Source of the DNA: Desulfocapsa sp.
GTDB lineage: Bacteria > Desulfobacterota > Desulfobulbia > Desulfobulbales > Desulfocapsaceae
Assembly: GCA_029942265.1 (NCBI GenBank)
Contig: JAOZTO010000015.1
Span: 1-14,355, forward strand
Direction of reading: 5' to 3'
Length of the DNA: 14,355 nucleotides
The position numbers and the translations under genes are program-made. A model generated the notes under the pieces. The model did not search any database, was not told the DNA's origin, and was given only the letters and a program-made list of their open reading frames with translations. Positions 1 through 7,415 of this stretch are shown here, piece after piece (within the stretch, counting starts at the first letter, position 1; every line of letters starts with the position of its first letter).

Positions 1-99
1 ACTTACAGGGACAGGAGTTTGATAAAGCAAGGTGCGGTTAATTGGACGCTTACGATCAAGTATTGGGAAAATTCCGAGACTCAAAAAAAGGAGGTTGGT
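1..99. other. Left edge, no gene assigned
   Basis: An open frame runs through this stretch from a TTG at 19, but the GGAG before it (14-17) is only one base away. The next in-frame ATG at 100 has a far better ribosome binding site. I therefore treat 1-99 as upstream sequence of the first gene. I see no convincing promoter or repeat in it. It may contain the end of a feature lying outside the window. Confidence 0.5.
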
Positions 100-456
100 A
101 TGCTGTCCCCAGAACCCCATAAAAAAATCATATGCCATGAATGTAAAAAACCTATACGTCACAGAGAGGAACTGGCAGTAGTTGGGAAAGCCTTTCTCCC
201 CTATCACAATGAGTGCTTTGAGAGCATTAAACATAGCAATGTATATGCATTTTATTCAGGGTACAAAACAAATGGTATGTTCACATGGATAATGTTGATC
301 ATCTTGAACAGTGCATTATGGAGTACTTATTTTTTCTATAACGCGTCACTTCACGACACTATGGTGTTTAGTGCGTTCATAATAGTGGGTGGACTATTAG
401 TGCGACTAATAGCTTATATGTCCTATGAGCGCTATCTGTCCAGATCTCTTCGTTAA
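100..456 (+). CDS. Small membrane protein with N-terminal zinc-ribbon-like motif
   Basis: This is a 118-residue protein that I do not recognise as a named family. The N-terminus holds a CHEC pair (C12, C15) and an HNEC pair (H36, C39). The CxxC...HxxC spacing resembles a zinc-binding ribbon or a LIM-like half-finger. Two hydrophobic segments follow, at about residues 60-80 and 88-107, and the C-terminus is basic (RYLSRSLR). The likely topology is a cytoplasmic metal-binding head anchored by a membrane hairpin. ATG 100 is chosen because AAAGGAGG lies just upstream at 87-94; the open frame extends back to a TTG at 19 with poor spacing. It ends 84 bp before the racemase ATG with no visible terminator between, so cotranscription is possible. 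Function unknown. Confidence 0.7.
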   Translation: MLSPEPHKKIICHECKKPIRHREELAVVGKAFLPYHNECFESIKHSNVYAFYSGYKTNGMFTWIMLIILNSALWSTYFFYNASLHDTMVFSAFIIVGGLLVRLIAYMSYERYLSRSLR

Positions 457-540
457 ATGAAAAATTTTATCTCGACATCGAACCAAAATGCTATCAAGAA
501 AACGGATGACAGAGACGGACTCCGACAGAAAGGAAAACTT

Positions 541-1923
541 ATGAATAGACGATATTTCATTAAAATGGGGCTTGCGACTGCCGGGACGGTTTTGGTCTCG
601 GCCACCATCCCTTTCCCAGTCATGGCAAAAGAAAGTTTACTCCTGCCATACAATATTGCCAATCTTGTTGGTCTCTCCAACACCATCTGCAATGGGCATG
701 ATGCCTGCGTGGTCATTGATCCTTCCATATTTGCCGACAACATCAAACATGTGAAAAAGGATATCGGGCCGGACGTCAAGCTGTGCATAGTCATGAAAGC
801 TGACGCCTACGGTCACGGAGTTGATCTTCTCATGGAAGAAGCGTTACGTGCCGATCCAGCCTACATCGGTATGGTGGCGAATAGTGATATACGCACAGCT
901 ATACAGGTCATGGAAAAAACCGGCATGCAGGCCACTATCCTGCGTATTGCAACCGGTACTTTTTACGAAATGGCCGAAGCCGTACTTAATAACTGGCCTG
1001 TAGAAGAGGTGATTGGTTCGTTTGATCAGGCCAAAGAGCTTTCACGTATTACACGCTGGTTCAGCGAAAAACGTGGTAAGGAATGCGTTATTCCCATACA
1101 TCTCAATGTTAATACCGGAATGGCTCGTATGGGGTTCGTCTCTGCCGAAGATATCAGAAAAACCATGGCTCTCCCCGGTCTCCAGGTACGCGGTATCATG
1201 ACCCACTATGCTAATGCCTACGACCCTGAACGGGGAGAAGAGTTGACCAGAAAACAGCTGGAAATATTCGATACCATGCTTGCTCGGATCGACCTTCCTG
1301 ATGATGTGATAGTGCATACGGCAAATTCCGGTGCGACTTTAAGTTTTCCATGGACCAGGCGTGGCATGGTTCGGGTTGGCGGTGCATTATACGGTGATAT
1401 ACCGAAAGAAATGAACTCGGATTGTCGTTATAAGAGGGTAATGTCCTCGTTCATTTCCAGCGTAGTCTGGATTGCGGAAGTACCACCAGACACGCCCGTT
1501 GGTTACGACAGTGTGTATCACACGCCAAAAGGACGAAACTCTATTCTTGCCACAATCAAGATCGGGTACAACAACGGATTACCCTCATGGGCCTATGAAA
1601 AAACAACCCACGTACTTATAAGAGGAAAACGATTTCCTTTGGTTGGGAAAACATCCATGAATATGGTAATCATCGATATAAGTAATCAGGATCTCGGTGA
1701 AAAAATTCAGCTTGGAGACGAAGCCATAATAATCGGTCGCCAGAGCAATGCTGAAATTACCTGGGAGGAACTTGAAGAGACGACAGGTGTGACCGCTTGT
1801 GAAATACAACTCGCCATCGGCAGGGAAAATTCAAGAATACTCGCCAAAAACGCTAAGAGTAGACAAATCAAAACCCACAAATCAGGAGAATCCAAATGGA
1901 CAGAAGAGACTTTATCAAATTGA
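541..1923 (+). CDS. Tat-exported alanine racemase-family amino acid racemase
   Basis: A PLP-dependent racemase of the alanine racemase fold, predicted to interconvert L- and D-amino acids in the periplasm. From ATG 541 (AAGGA at 530-534) it has 460 residues. Residues 1-30 form a Tat signal: NRRYFIK, a hydrophobic stretch, then a likely cleavage at VMA/KE. The PLP lysine is K86 in VMKADAYGHG. The second catalytic base is probably Y322 in VGYDSVY, matching the VGYGATY motif of Alr. Other family marks are TGMARMGF, MTHYANA, HTANSGATL, VRVGGALYG and VGKTSMNM. A frame extension to 457 would bury the Tat motif, so the shorter start is preferred. The C-terminal tail after about residue 432 is polar and lysine-rich. 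It overlaps the decarboxylase gene by 28 bp. Substrate range (alanine, basic or broad) cannot be read from sequence; export argues against a purely cell-wall biosynthetic Alr. Confidence 0.88.
   Translation: MNRRYFIKMGLATAGTVLVSATIPFPVMAKESLLLPYNIANLVGLSNTICNGHDACVVIDPSIFADNIKHVKKDIGPDVKLCIVMKADAYGHGVDLLMEEALRADPAYIGMVANSDIRTAIQVMEKTGMQATILRIATGTFYEMAEAVLNNWPVEEVIGSFDQAKELSRITRWFSEKRGKECVIPIHLNVNTGMARMGFVSAEDIRKTMALPGLQVRGIMTHYANAYDPERGEELTRKQLEIFDTMLARIDLPDDVIVHTANSGATLSFPWTRRGMVRVGGALYGDIPKEMNSDCRYKRVMSSFISSVVWIAEVPPDTPVGYDSVYHTPKGRNSILATIKIGYNNGLPSWAYEKTTHVLIRGKRFPLVGKTSMNMVIIDISNQDLGEKIQLGDEAIIIGRQSNAEITWEELEETTGVTACEIQLAIGRENSRILAKNAKSRQIKTHKSGESKWTEETLSN
1884..1888 (+). promoter_or_regulatory. 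Ribosome binding site of the decarboxylase inside the racemase gene
   Basis: AGGAG sits seven bases before ATG 1896, within the last codons of the racemase frame. It fixes the start of the decarboxylase at its Tat signal and implies translational coupling of the two genes. Confidence 0.7.
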
Positions 1924-3509
1924 CCGCCGCAGGTGTTGCATGTTCCACGGTGGCCTTGATGGGTGCCAATGGAAAAGCCATTGCCGCATCACCGGACAAG
2001 AAAGCTTTCAACCCCAAAGCCGTTAGGAACGGACAGTTCATCAATCTTGATGGAGAGGAAGCTGTCATCTGTGGCTATCCTGTTTCCTGGTGGGACAAAC
2101 ATTATGGACTCCCTCTGCATATTCATTACGGACCACAGATCAAGCACAATGCACAAGCCTTTAGAAACGTCCTCAAAGAGCGCTATCCCAAAGGTGAAAT
2201 TCGATTTGCAGCTAAGGCCAACCCCCATCCGGCAGTTTTTAAAACTGTAGTGGAAGCAGGCGAAGGTATTGACGTTGCCTCTCCCAACGAAGCAGAAGGT
2301 GCGCTTTTGGCCGGGGCCGATCCCCGCTTTCTGGATGTGAACGGCAATGCCAAAACCGATGATTTTATCCGCATGGCCATGGCAAAAGACATGGTCATCA
2401 TCTCAGACAGTGCAGAAGAATTTGCACTCATCGGGCACCTTGCACGAGAAGCAAATCGCAAGCCACGTGTGCTACAACGTCTTTCCGGCTTTGCCATGAG
2501 CAACGTCACAGCAGCCGGTAGTTTTACCTGTGGCGTCTGGACGAAATTCGGACTCAATATCAAGGACATCGTCGCATTTTTCACCCTGATGGACAAGAAT
2601 CCGCATATTGACTTTCAGGGCTTTCATGTCCATATCGGATCTCCCATTGCCACTCTTGACCCATATAAAACAGTGGCAGCCAAGCTCATCGAACTTTCCC
2701 GTGCCCTCCAGGAACGTGGTAAGCCATGCAAAATGCTCAATTTAGGTGGTGGCTACCCTGTCAATTATGTGGATAAATCGCAGTGGCATCAGATGCTCAA
2801 CAGAATCAAAGAGGGATTCAGCGCATATGAAAACGGCGATAAGTCGAAGATGTGGGCATGGGAAAACGGTGCTGGTGGATTCCAGGATGAAACGACTGGA
2901 AAGATCGATTGGGATAGCTGGAGCGGAGAGCAATTCTATTCTAAATTTCCCAAGGAGAAAATGCTCGATGCGGTGCTGACCAGCAACCTCACGGTCAACG
3001 GTCAATCTATACGCTTCGACAAGGCACTCAAAGAGCTGGGTGAGCCAACGCTGGTTGTTGAACCGGGACGAAGCATGGCAGAAGACTCCGGCGTTACCTT
3101 GAGTCGTGTCGGTCACGTTAAGAAGGTTGACGGTATTCATGATCTGGTGGCACTCGAAGCTGGCGTGGTCAATTTCGCTGATGCTATGGAGCACGAAATT
3201 CCCATGAATAAATGGGCCTTGGCCTCCGGTTTGAAAAGAAAAACTGCCGAGCCATTCAACACATTCCTTGCCGGACAGCTTTGTTTTACTGGGGATATGC
3301 CGTCCAAATACAAGGTTGAATTAGCTCGTAAGCCAGAACGTGGCGATATCCTCATGACCCACGATACCGGTGCCTACGACCCACATTTCTATGCGGCAAA
3401 TACCAATGCCTTCCCAAGACCAGCCAGAGTGTTGGTTCTTGAAGATGGAACTGTGGAATTCATCAAGACCAGGGACACATTGGAAGAGATATATTCGCTC
3501 AACGGCTGA
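1896..3509 (+). CDS. Tat-exported PLP fold-III amino acid decarboxylase
   Basis: A 537-residue member of the Orn/DAP/Arg decarboxylase group 2 (alanine racemase-like barrel plus beta domain). It should remove the alpha-carboxyl of an amino acid in the periplasm, giving an amine and CO2. A Tat signal (DRRDFIK, then a hydrophobic stretch, likely cleavage near AIA/A at about residue 30) precedes the enzyme. PLP-site marks: K107 in RFAAKANPHPAV, GIDVASPNEAEGALLAG, H244/H246 in GFHVHIGSP, glycine loop 284-287 (GGGY), EPGR 389-392, and C463 in CFTGD as the catalytic cysteine of the partner subunit. GAY 492-494 and the FPRPARVLV end also fit. Two oddities: the CESxD motif of diaminopimelate decarboxylases reads CFTGD, and there is a polar, Trp-rich insert of roughly 60-80 residues between GGGY and EPGR. 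The substrate is unknown; basic amino acids, D-amino acids or a DAP-like compound are all possible. Confidence 0.87.
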   Translation: MDRRDFIKLTAAGVACSTVALMGANGKAIAASPDKKAFNPKAVRNGQFINLDGEEAVICGYPVSWWDKHYGLPLHIHYGPQIKHNAQAFRNVLKERYPKGEIRFAAKANPHPAVFKTVVEAGEGIDVASPNEAEGALLAGADPRFLDVNGNAKTDDFIRMAMAKDMVIISDSAEEFALIGHLAREANRKPRVLQRLSGFAMSNVTAAGSFTCGVWTKFGLNIKDIVAFFTLMDKNPHIDFQGFHVHIGSPIATLDPYKTVAAKLIELSRALQERGKPCKMLNLGGGYPVNYVDKSQWHQMLNRIKEGFSAYENGDKSKMWAWENGAGGFQDETTGKIDWDSWSGEQFYSKFPKEKMLDAVLTSNLTVNGQSIRFDKALKELGEPTLVVEPGRSMAEDSGVTLSRVGHVKKVDGIHDLVALEAGVVNFADAMEHEIPMNKWALASGLKRKTAEPFNTFLAGQLCFTGDMPSKYKVELARKPERGDILMTHDTGAYDPHFYAANTNAFPRPARVLVLEDGTVEFIKTRDTLEEIYSLNG

Positions 3510-3532
3510 TCTTGTTTCTGATTCAGGAATAA

Positions 3533-3565
3533 TCGTCAGACGAAAGCCGTGCTTTCGTTTGACGA
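3533..3565 (+). terminator. Strong hairpin after the racemase-decarboxylase operon
   Basis: A 15-bp stem (left arm starting TCGTCAGACG, right arm ending TTTGACGA) with a CGT loop. The only imperfection is a G-T pair, which is a wobble pair in RNA. It starts 23 bp after the decarboxylase stop. The following sequence (AATCTTCCTCC) is not a clean T run, so termination may be Rho-assisted, or the hairpin may mainly protect the 3' end of the message. Confidence 0.6.
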
Positions 3566-3576
3566 AATCTTCCTCC

Positions 3577-3592
3577 AGTTGAAAGTTCAACT
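3577..3592 (+). promoter_or_regulatory. 16-bp dyad upstream of the dehydrogenase
   Basis: AGTTGAAAGTTCAACT has perfect 7-bp arms around AG and is followed by an AT-rich stretch (TATTTATATTTTA). It lies 30 bp before the dehydrogenase ATG. It could be an operator, or a short hairpin that adds to termination of the upstream operon. No well-spaced -35/-10 pair could be assigned here. Confidence 0.35.
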
Positions 3593-3622
3593 ATTTATAT
3601 TTTAGTGAGAATAACAGCTATT

Positions 3623-4564
3623 ATGAAAATATCAATCATCGGTGCTGGTGCAGTTGGAACGGAAATTGTAAATTATTTGTTATTACTGGGGCATGTTTCT
3701 GAAATTGTCCTTGTCGGTAGAAACACAGAAAAAGCTGAAGGGGAGATACTTGATTTTACCCATACAGAATCCTTCACTTATTCAAAAAACACCAAGTTGT
3801 TAGCAGGAAGCTATTCAGATTGCAAAAATAGTGACGTTGTTGTGATTACAGCTGGATCTCAAATAAAACATGGGCAGTCACGGGAAGATTTGGCACAGGT
3901 AAATGCTGGAATTGTTACTGAAATCACACGGGAAGTCATACGATATGCTCCGAATGCTATTCTTTTAGTTGTCACAAATCCTGTTGATATTGCAACATAT
4001 TATGCTGTAAAAGCTACTACCATTGATCCAAGGCGTGTAATTGGTACGGGAACCAGTCTGGATACAGCACGGTTGATGCAAATATTGGGAAAACGTCTTG
4101 CTCTCGATCCTAAAAATATTTCTGGCTATGTTCTTGGTGAACATGGGCAAACCAGTTTTATTCCCTGGAGTCTTTGCAGTGTTGGTGGTATGAGCATTGA
4201 CACGTATTGTGAATTAAATAGTCTGGAAAAAGTAGAAAAAGCTGCAGTGTTACAGGAAGTGTTGTCGGTAGGATATGATATCTTTAAGCGAAAGAATAAT
4301 ACTAATCGTGGTATTGCAGCCAGTGTTTATCGTATTATCAGAGCCATTGCTGTAAACGAACACTCTCTGTTACCCCTTGGAATTTATATTGATGATCTTT
4401 ATGGACTTAAAGATGTTGTTTTAAGCGTTCCTGTTGTTGTCAACCAAACAGGTGTTGAAAGAGTAATTAAATGTGAATTTACTGATGGTGAACTTTTACA
4501 ACTTCAAAAGTCCGCAGAGTTTATCAAAAATTTGATAAATACAGACCTCTACAATAAAGCATAA
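3623..4564 (+). CDS. Lactate/malate dehydrogenase-fold 2-hydroxyacid dehydrogenase, atypical cofactor and substrate residues
   Basis: A 313-residue NAD(P)-dependent 2-hydroxyacid dehydrogenase of the LDH/MDH superfamily. The Rossmann start is IIGAGAVG (G7, G9, G12). Catalytic residues are present: R87 in GQSREDL, N119 in TNPVD, D147 and R150 in SLDTARL, and H174 in GEHG; T227 matches LDH Thr246. Two selectivity positions differ. The acidic residue ending beta-2 (VD in NAD enzymes) is G32-R33 in LVGRN, which suggests NADP(H). The substrate-selecting residue (Gln in LDH, Arg in MDH) is I81, which suggests a 2-oxoacid other than pyruvate or oxaloacetate. ATG 3623 is chosen because the fold starts there; GTG 3605 in the same frame is possible, and neither has a strong ribosome binding site. 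The gene looks AT-richer than the racemase-decarboxylase pair and may have a different history. It converges with the glcDF-like pair. Confidence 0.85.
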   Translation: MKISIIGAGAVGTEIVNYLLLLGHVSEIVLVGRNTEKAEGEILDFTHTESFTYSKNTKLLAGSYSDCKNSDVVVITAGSQIKHGQSREDLAQVNAGIVTEITREVIRYAPNAILLVVTNPVDIATYYAVKATTIDPRRVIGTGTSLDTARLMQILGKRLALDPKNISGYVLGEHGQTSFIPWSLCSVGGMSIDTYCELNSLEKVEKAAVLQEVLSVGYDIFKRKNNTNRGIAASVYRIIRAIAVNEHSLLPLGIYIDDLYGLKDVVLSVPVVVNQTGVERVIKCEFTDGELLQLQKSAEFIKNLINTDLYNKA

Positions 4565-4757
4565 TCACAATATTTAAAAACACAAAAACTTGCTGACATA
4601 AGCCAAAGTTGGACATTTCTGTTTGCTAAAATCGGGTATTTGATTTAAATTTGGATACATGAAAAATATGTTGCGTGTGGCGCTGGATGAAGAAAGCATG
4701 ATTTTAAAAAGGTAACTCCCATGAGGATTTTCGTCCCAATGTTTTGTTCCCCCCCCC
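4565..4757. other. Convergent spacer, with C9 tract
   Basis: 193 bp between two convergent genes. It is AT-rich and contains a short dyad CCAAAGTTGG (4603-4612), an 18-codon open frame at 4659-4715 without a ribosome binding site, and a run of nine C (4749-4757) touching the stop codon of the minus-strand Fe-S gene. No clear bidirectional terminator was found. Confidence 0.5.
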
Positions 4758-6023
4758 TTATGTAAGACGATCCTTTAAAGCCTCCTCAAGCAGTTCTAAA
4801 ATATGGATAGCTGTAATCGGTAGTTCTGCATGATTAATAGAATCCTGTAGTTGCATAATACAACCCGGACAGGCGGTGGCAATCTGTGATGCACCGCATT
4901 CCTTTAACCCATCTATTTTACGTGCACCTATCTGCTTACTGTAATCATAATTATATACAGAAAATGTTCCACCAAGGCCGCAGCAAAGATCCGCTCCTTC
5001 CATTTCAACATAGTCAACATTTGGTAATACGTTAAGAAGTTCGCGGGGTTCCTTGGTGATACCCTGAGTTTTGAGGTGGCAGGGGTCGTGGTAGGTTACA
5101 CGGGTTTGGTTTTCCCATATACTCATTTTTTCAATCAGGTCAAAAATCCCCTGTTTTTTCAGAAAAACGTGGATGTCCATTACCTTATCGGTGAAATTGC
5201 CTGTATCACCCTTCATAGATCTATAGTGCTCACCAATACCGCCGTTACATGAGGCACAGCAGGTGAGGATGTAGTCAACAGAATGCTTTGCAAAGCTGCT
5301 TATGTTAGTTGCAGCAAGCTTTTCTACAAGTTTTCCATTACCAGTGGAAAGTGCTGGAATGCCGCAACATACCTGGGATTGTGGAAAGTAAATTGAATAC
5401 CCGAAGTGTTTAAGAATCTCGATCATTGCAGCTCCCGTATCAGGATAGAGATACGTTGTGGAACATCCTGAAAAAATACCTACCACAGGTTTTTCAGGGT
5501 CACCCTGGATAAATTCAGGATAGCGTTCAAAGAGATTTGTGAATGTTACCTGTGGAAGGGTTCGTTTTTGCATAACGGGGCTGTGAAAACGCAGTCTCAA
5601 GCCACTTGCTGAAGGAACCTTTGCAAGGAGCACAGGAGAAAGAACCGCACCGCTTTTAGCAAGTGTCTTAAGGAGTTTTGGGTGTCCTATGACAGTTGAT
5701 ACAGCCCTCCCAATAAGAGACAGACCACGGCTTTCCGTTATTTCTCTTCTGATGGCACCAACAATTTCATGTGTTGGAACCTTGTTAGGGCACTTATTCA
5801 CACAGGATCCACACATAAGGCAGAGGCTGATATCTTCACGAAGGCGTTTATCAAGTTTAATCTCACCTGCAAGTAATGATGCGGCAAGTGCTATTTTTCC
5901 TCTTGCAACTCCGCCTTCCCTGTGAGTTACGTTGTAAACTGGACAATGTGCCTGACAGTTGCCACATTTTACACATTCTTGTATTTCTACTGTGTAATCA
6001 TCTAATGATTTATTTGTGTTCAT
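4758..6023 (-). CDS. GlcF/LldE-like Fe-S subunit of 2-hydroxyacid oxidase
   Basis: A 421-residue electron-transfer protein that would take electrons from the adjacent flavoprotein and pass them to the quinone pool or another membrane carrier. Two 4Fe-4S motifs sit at the N-terminus: C17/C20/C23/C27 and C68/C71/C74/C78. Two CCG domains follow, as in glycolate oxidase GlcF and the HdrD/HdrB families: C187 with CCG 219-221 and CASC 256-259, then C315 with CCG 347-349 and CPGC 385-388. Both CCG domains look intact. Length fits GlcF. The start ATG lies 6 bp after the stop of the flavoprotein gene, with only a weak GGGAT before it, so coupled translation is likely. No GlcE-like third subunit is present. 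D-lactate or glycolate dehydrogenase is likelier than succinate-type roles. Confidence 0.88.
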   Translation of the reverse strand: MNTNKSLDDYTVEIQECVKCGNCQAHCPVYNVTHREGGVARGKIALAASLLAGEIKLDKRLREDISLCLMCGSCVNKCPNKVPTHEIVGAIRREITESRGLSLIGRAVSTVIGHPKLLKTLAKSGAVLSPVLLAKVPSASGLRLRFHSPVMQKRTLPQVTFTNLFERYPEFIQGDPEKPVVGIFSGCSTTYLYPDTGAAMIEILKHFGYSIYFPQSQVCCGIPALSTGNGKLVEKLAATNISSFAKHSVDYILTCCASCNGGIGEHYRSMKGDTGNFTDKVMDIHVFLKKQGIFDLIEKMSIWENQTRVTYHDPCHLKTQGITKEPRELLNVLPNVDYVEMEGADLCCGLGGTFSVYNYDYSKQIGARKIDGLKECGASQIATACPGCIMQLQDSINHAELPITAIHILELLEEALKDRLT

Positions 6024-6029
6024 GGTAGT

Positions 6030-7415
6030 CTATGAATCCCGTGAAAAAATTTTCCCAGGATTCATGATATTATTAGGATCAAAAATTCTTTTTATTGTCT
6101 GCATATAGGATACTGTACATTCGTCTACTTCCATATTCAGATATGGCGATTTTGCAGTGCCTATTCCATGTTCACCACTAATAGATCCATTCATTTCTAT
6201 AACAGCCGTAAAGAGCTTGTCCAGAGCTTTGTGGGCAGTTTCTTTCATACCATCCTGTTTCAAATCTACCATAATATTCACATGAATATTACCGTCTCCT
6301 GCGTGACCAAAGTTGATGATAGGGACATCGAATTCCCTGGATATTTTTTCAATGGCTCGGATCATATCAGGTACTTTTGAACGTGGCACTACAATGTCTT
6401 CATTGAACTTATCTGGGTTGATTTTACGCAGGCTGGGGCTGACATTGCGCCGGATTGCCCATATTGCTTCGGATTCCTCGTGAGTGTGGGCGATTCGTGT
6501 ATCAATTACTCCTGATGGTTGTACAATTGTTAAGATCTTTTGGGTCTGTTTATCAAGAATGTCAGCGTCCCCATCAACTTCAATGATAAGGATAGCATGG
6601 CAGGACTGAGGGATATCCAGACCGGATCCTTTTCGTACACAGTCGATGGTTGCTGCATCAAGAAACTCAAGAGTGGTGGGGATGATTTTGTTTTTAATAA
6701 TATTGGAGACTGCCTGAGCTGCACCGTCAATTGTTTCAAAATACACAAGCATTGTCTTTTTTGCTTCAGGCTTGGGGATGAGTTTGAGCGTGATTTCGGT
6801 GGCAATTCCCAGAGTTCCTTCGGAGCCAACAAAAAGCTTTGTCAGATCATATCCAACGACATTTTTCATGGTTCGACCACCGGTATGAATGATGTCACCT
6901 GTGGGTGTTACCATTGTAAGACCAAGAACATAATCTTTGGTGACCCCATATTTAACACAACGGGGACCACCGGCACATTCAGCCACATTCCCGCCTAGAG
7001 TACTGAATGCCAGTGATGCTGGATCAGGCGGATAAAATAGTCCGAGTTTTTCAACGGCTTTCTGGAATTGACCTGTAACTACACCTGGTTCCACGATTGC
7101 CGTCAGGTTGTCTGTATCGATATCAATGATTCTGTTCATCCGTGTTAATACTAATACAATACCACCCATGATCGGAAGGGTACCACCGGTAAAACCGCTT
7201 CCTGCACCACGTGGAACTATCGGGATTTTTTCCTTATTGGCAAGTGTAATGATTTTTGCGACCTGCTCCGTATTTTTTACATACACAACTACGTCGGGAA
7301 GATAACTTTGCTGGGTAGCATCGTATGAATGTGTAATTTTATCAGCTTTTTCTCGGGAAATATTGGTACTGCCGACAATTTCTCCAAGTATCTGTACTAT
7401 TCGATCTTCAATCAT
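6030..7415 (-). CDS. GlcD-like FAD-linked 2-hydroxyacid (D-lactate/glycolate) dehydrogenase subunit
   Basis: A 461-residue flavoprotein that oxidises a 2-hydroxyacid to a 2-oxoacid. The FAD-binding (VAO/PCMH) domain includes PIVPRGAGSGFTGG (around 65-78), PPDPASLAFSTLGGNVAECAGG and KNVVGYDLTKLFVGSEGTLG. The C-terminal substrate domain has GHAGDGNIH (370-378) and GEHGIG (414-419), which carry the metal/substrate histidines of the D-lactate dehydrogenase and glycolate oxidase group. I chose ATG 7415 because AAGGAG (7428-7423) lies six bases upstream; the TTG two codons earlier abuts that site. It forms an operon with the Fe-S gene. D-lactate is the commonest substrate of two-subunit enzymes of this type, but glycolate and other D-2-hydroxyacids cannot be excluded. 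Confidence 0.88.
   Translation of the reverse strand: MIEDRIVQILGEIVGSTNISREKADKITHSYDATQQSYLPDVVVYVKNTEQVAKIITLANKEKIPIVPRGAGSGFTGGTLPIMGGIVLVLTRMNRIIDIDTDNLTAIVEPGVVTGQFQKAVEKLGLFYPPDPASLAFSTLGGNVAECAGGPRCVKYGVTKDYVLGLTMVTPTGDIIHTGGRTMKNVVGYDLTKLFVGSEGTLGIATEITLKLIPKPEAKKTMLVYFETIDGAAQAVSNIIKNKIIPTTLEFLDAATIDCVRKGSGLDIPQSCHAILIIEVDGDADILDKQTQKILTIVQPSGVIDTRIAHTHEESEAIWAIRRNVSPSLRKINPDKFNEDIVVPRSKVPDMIRAIEKISREFDVPIINFGHAGDGNIHVNIMVDLKQDGMKETAHKALDKLFTAVIEMNGSISGEHGIGTAKSPYLNMEVDECTVSYMQTIKRIFDPNNIMNPGKIFSRDS

Noticed and set aside
457..540. Upstream in-frame start for the racemase at 457
   Set aside because: It would place 28 residues before the Tat RR motif; the ATG at 541 has AAGGA and gives a normal signal peptide.
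1929..1945. Lipobox-like GVAC at residues 13-16 of the decarboxylase
   Set aside because: The position before VA is Gly, not a typical lipobox residue, and the cysteine lies too early in the hydrophobic region.
4611..4626. Sigma-54-like GG...GC pair
   Set aside because: The gap between GG and GC is 12 bases, not the 10 required, and no plus-strand gene follows.
4659..4715. 18-codon plus-strand open frame in the convergent spacer
   Set aside because: No ribosome binding site, too short to judge, and no recognisable similarity; it may be a remnant but there is no support.
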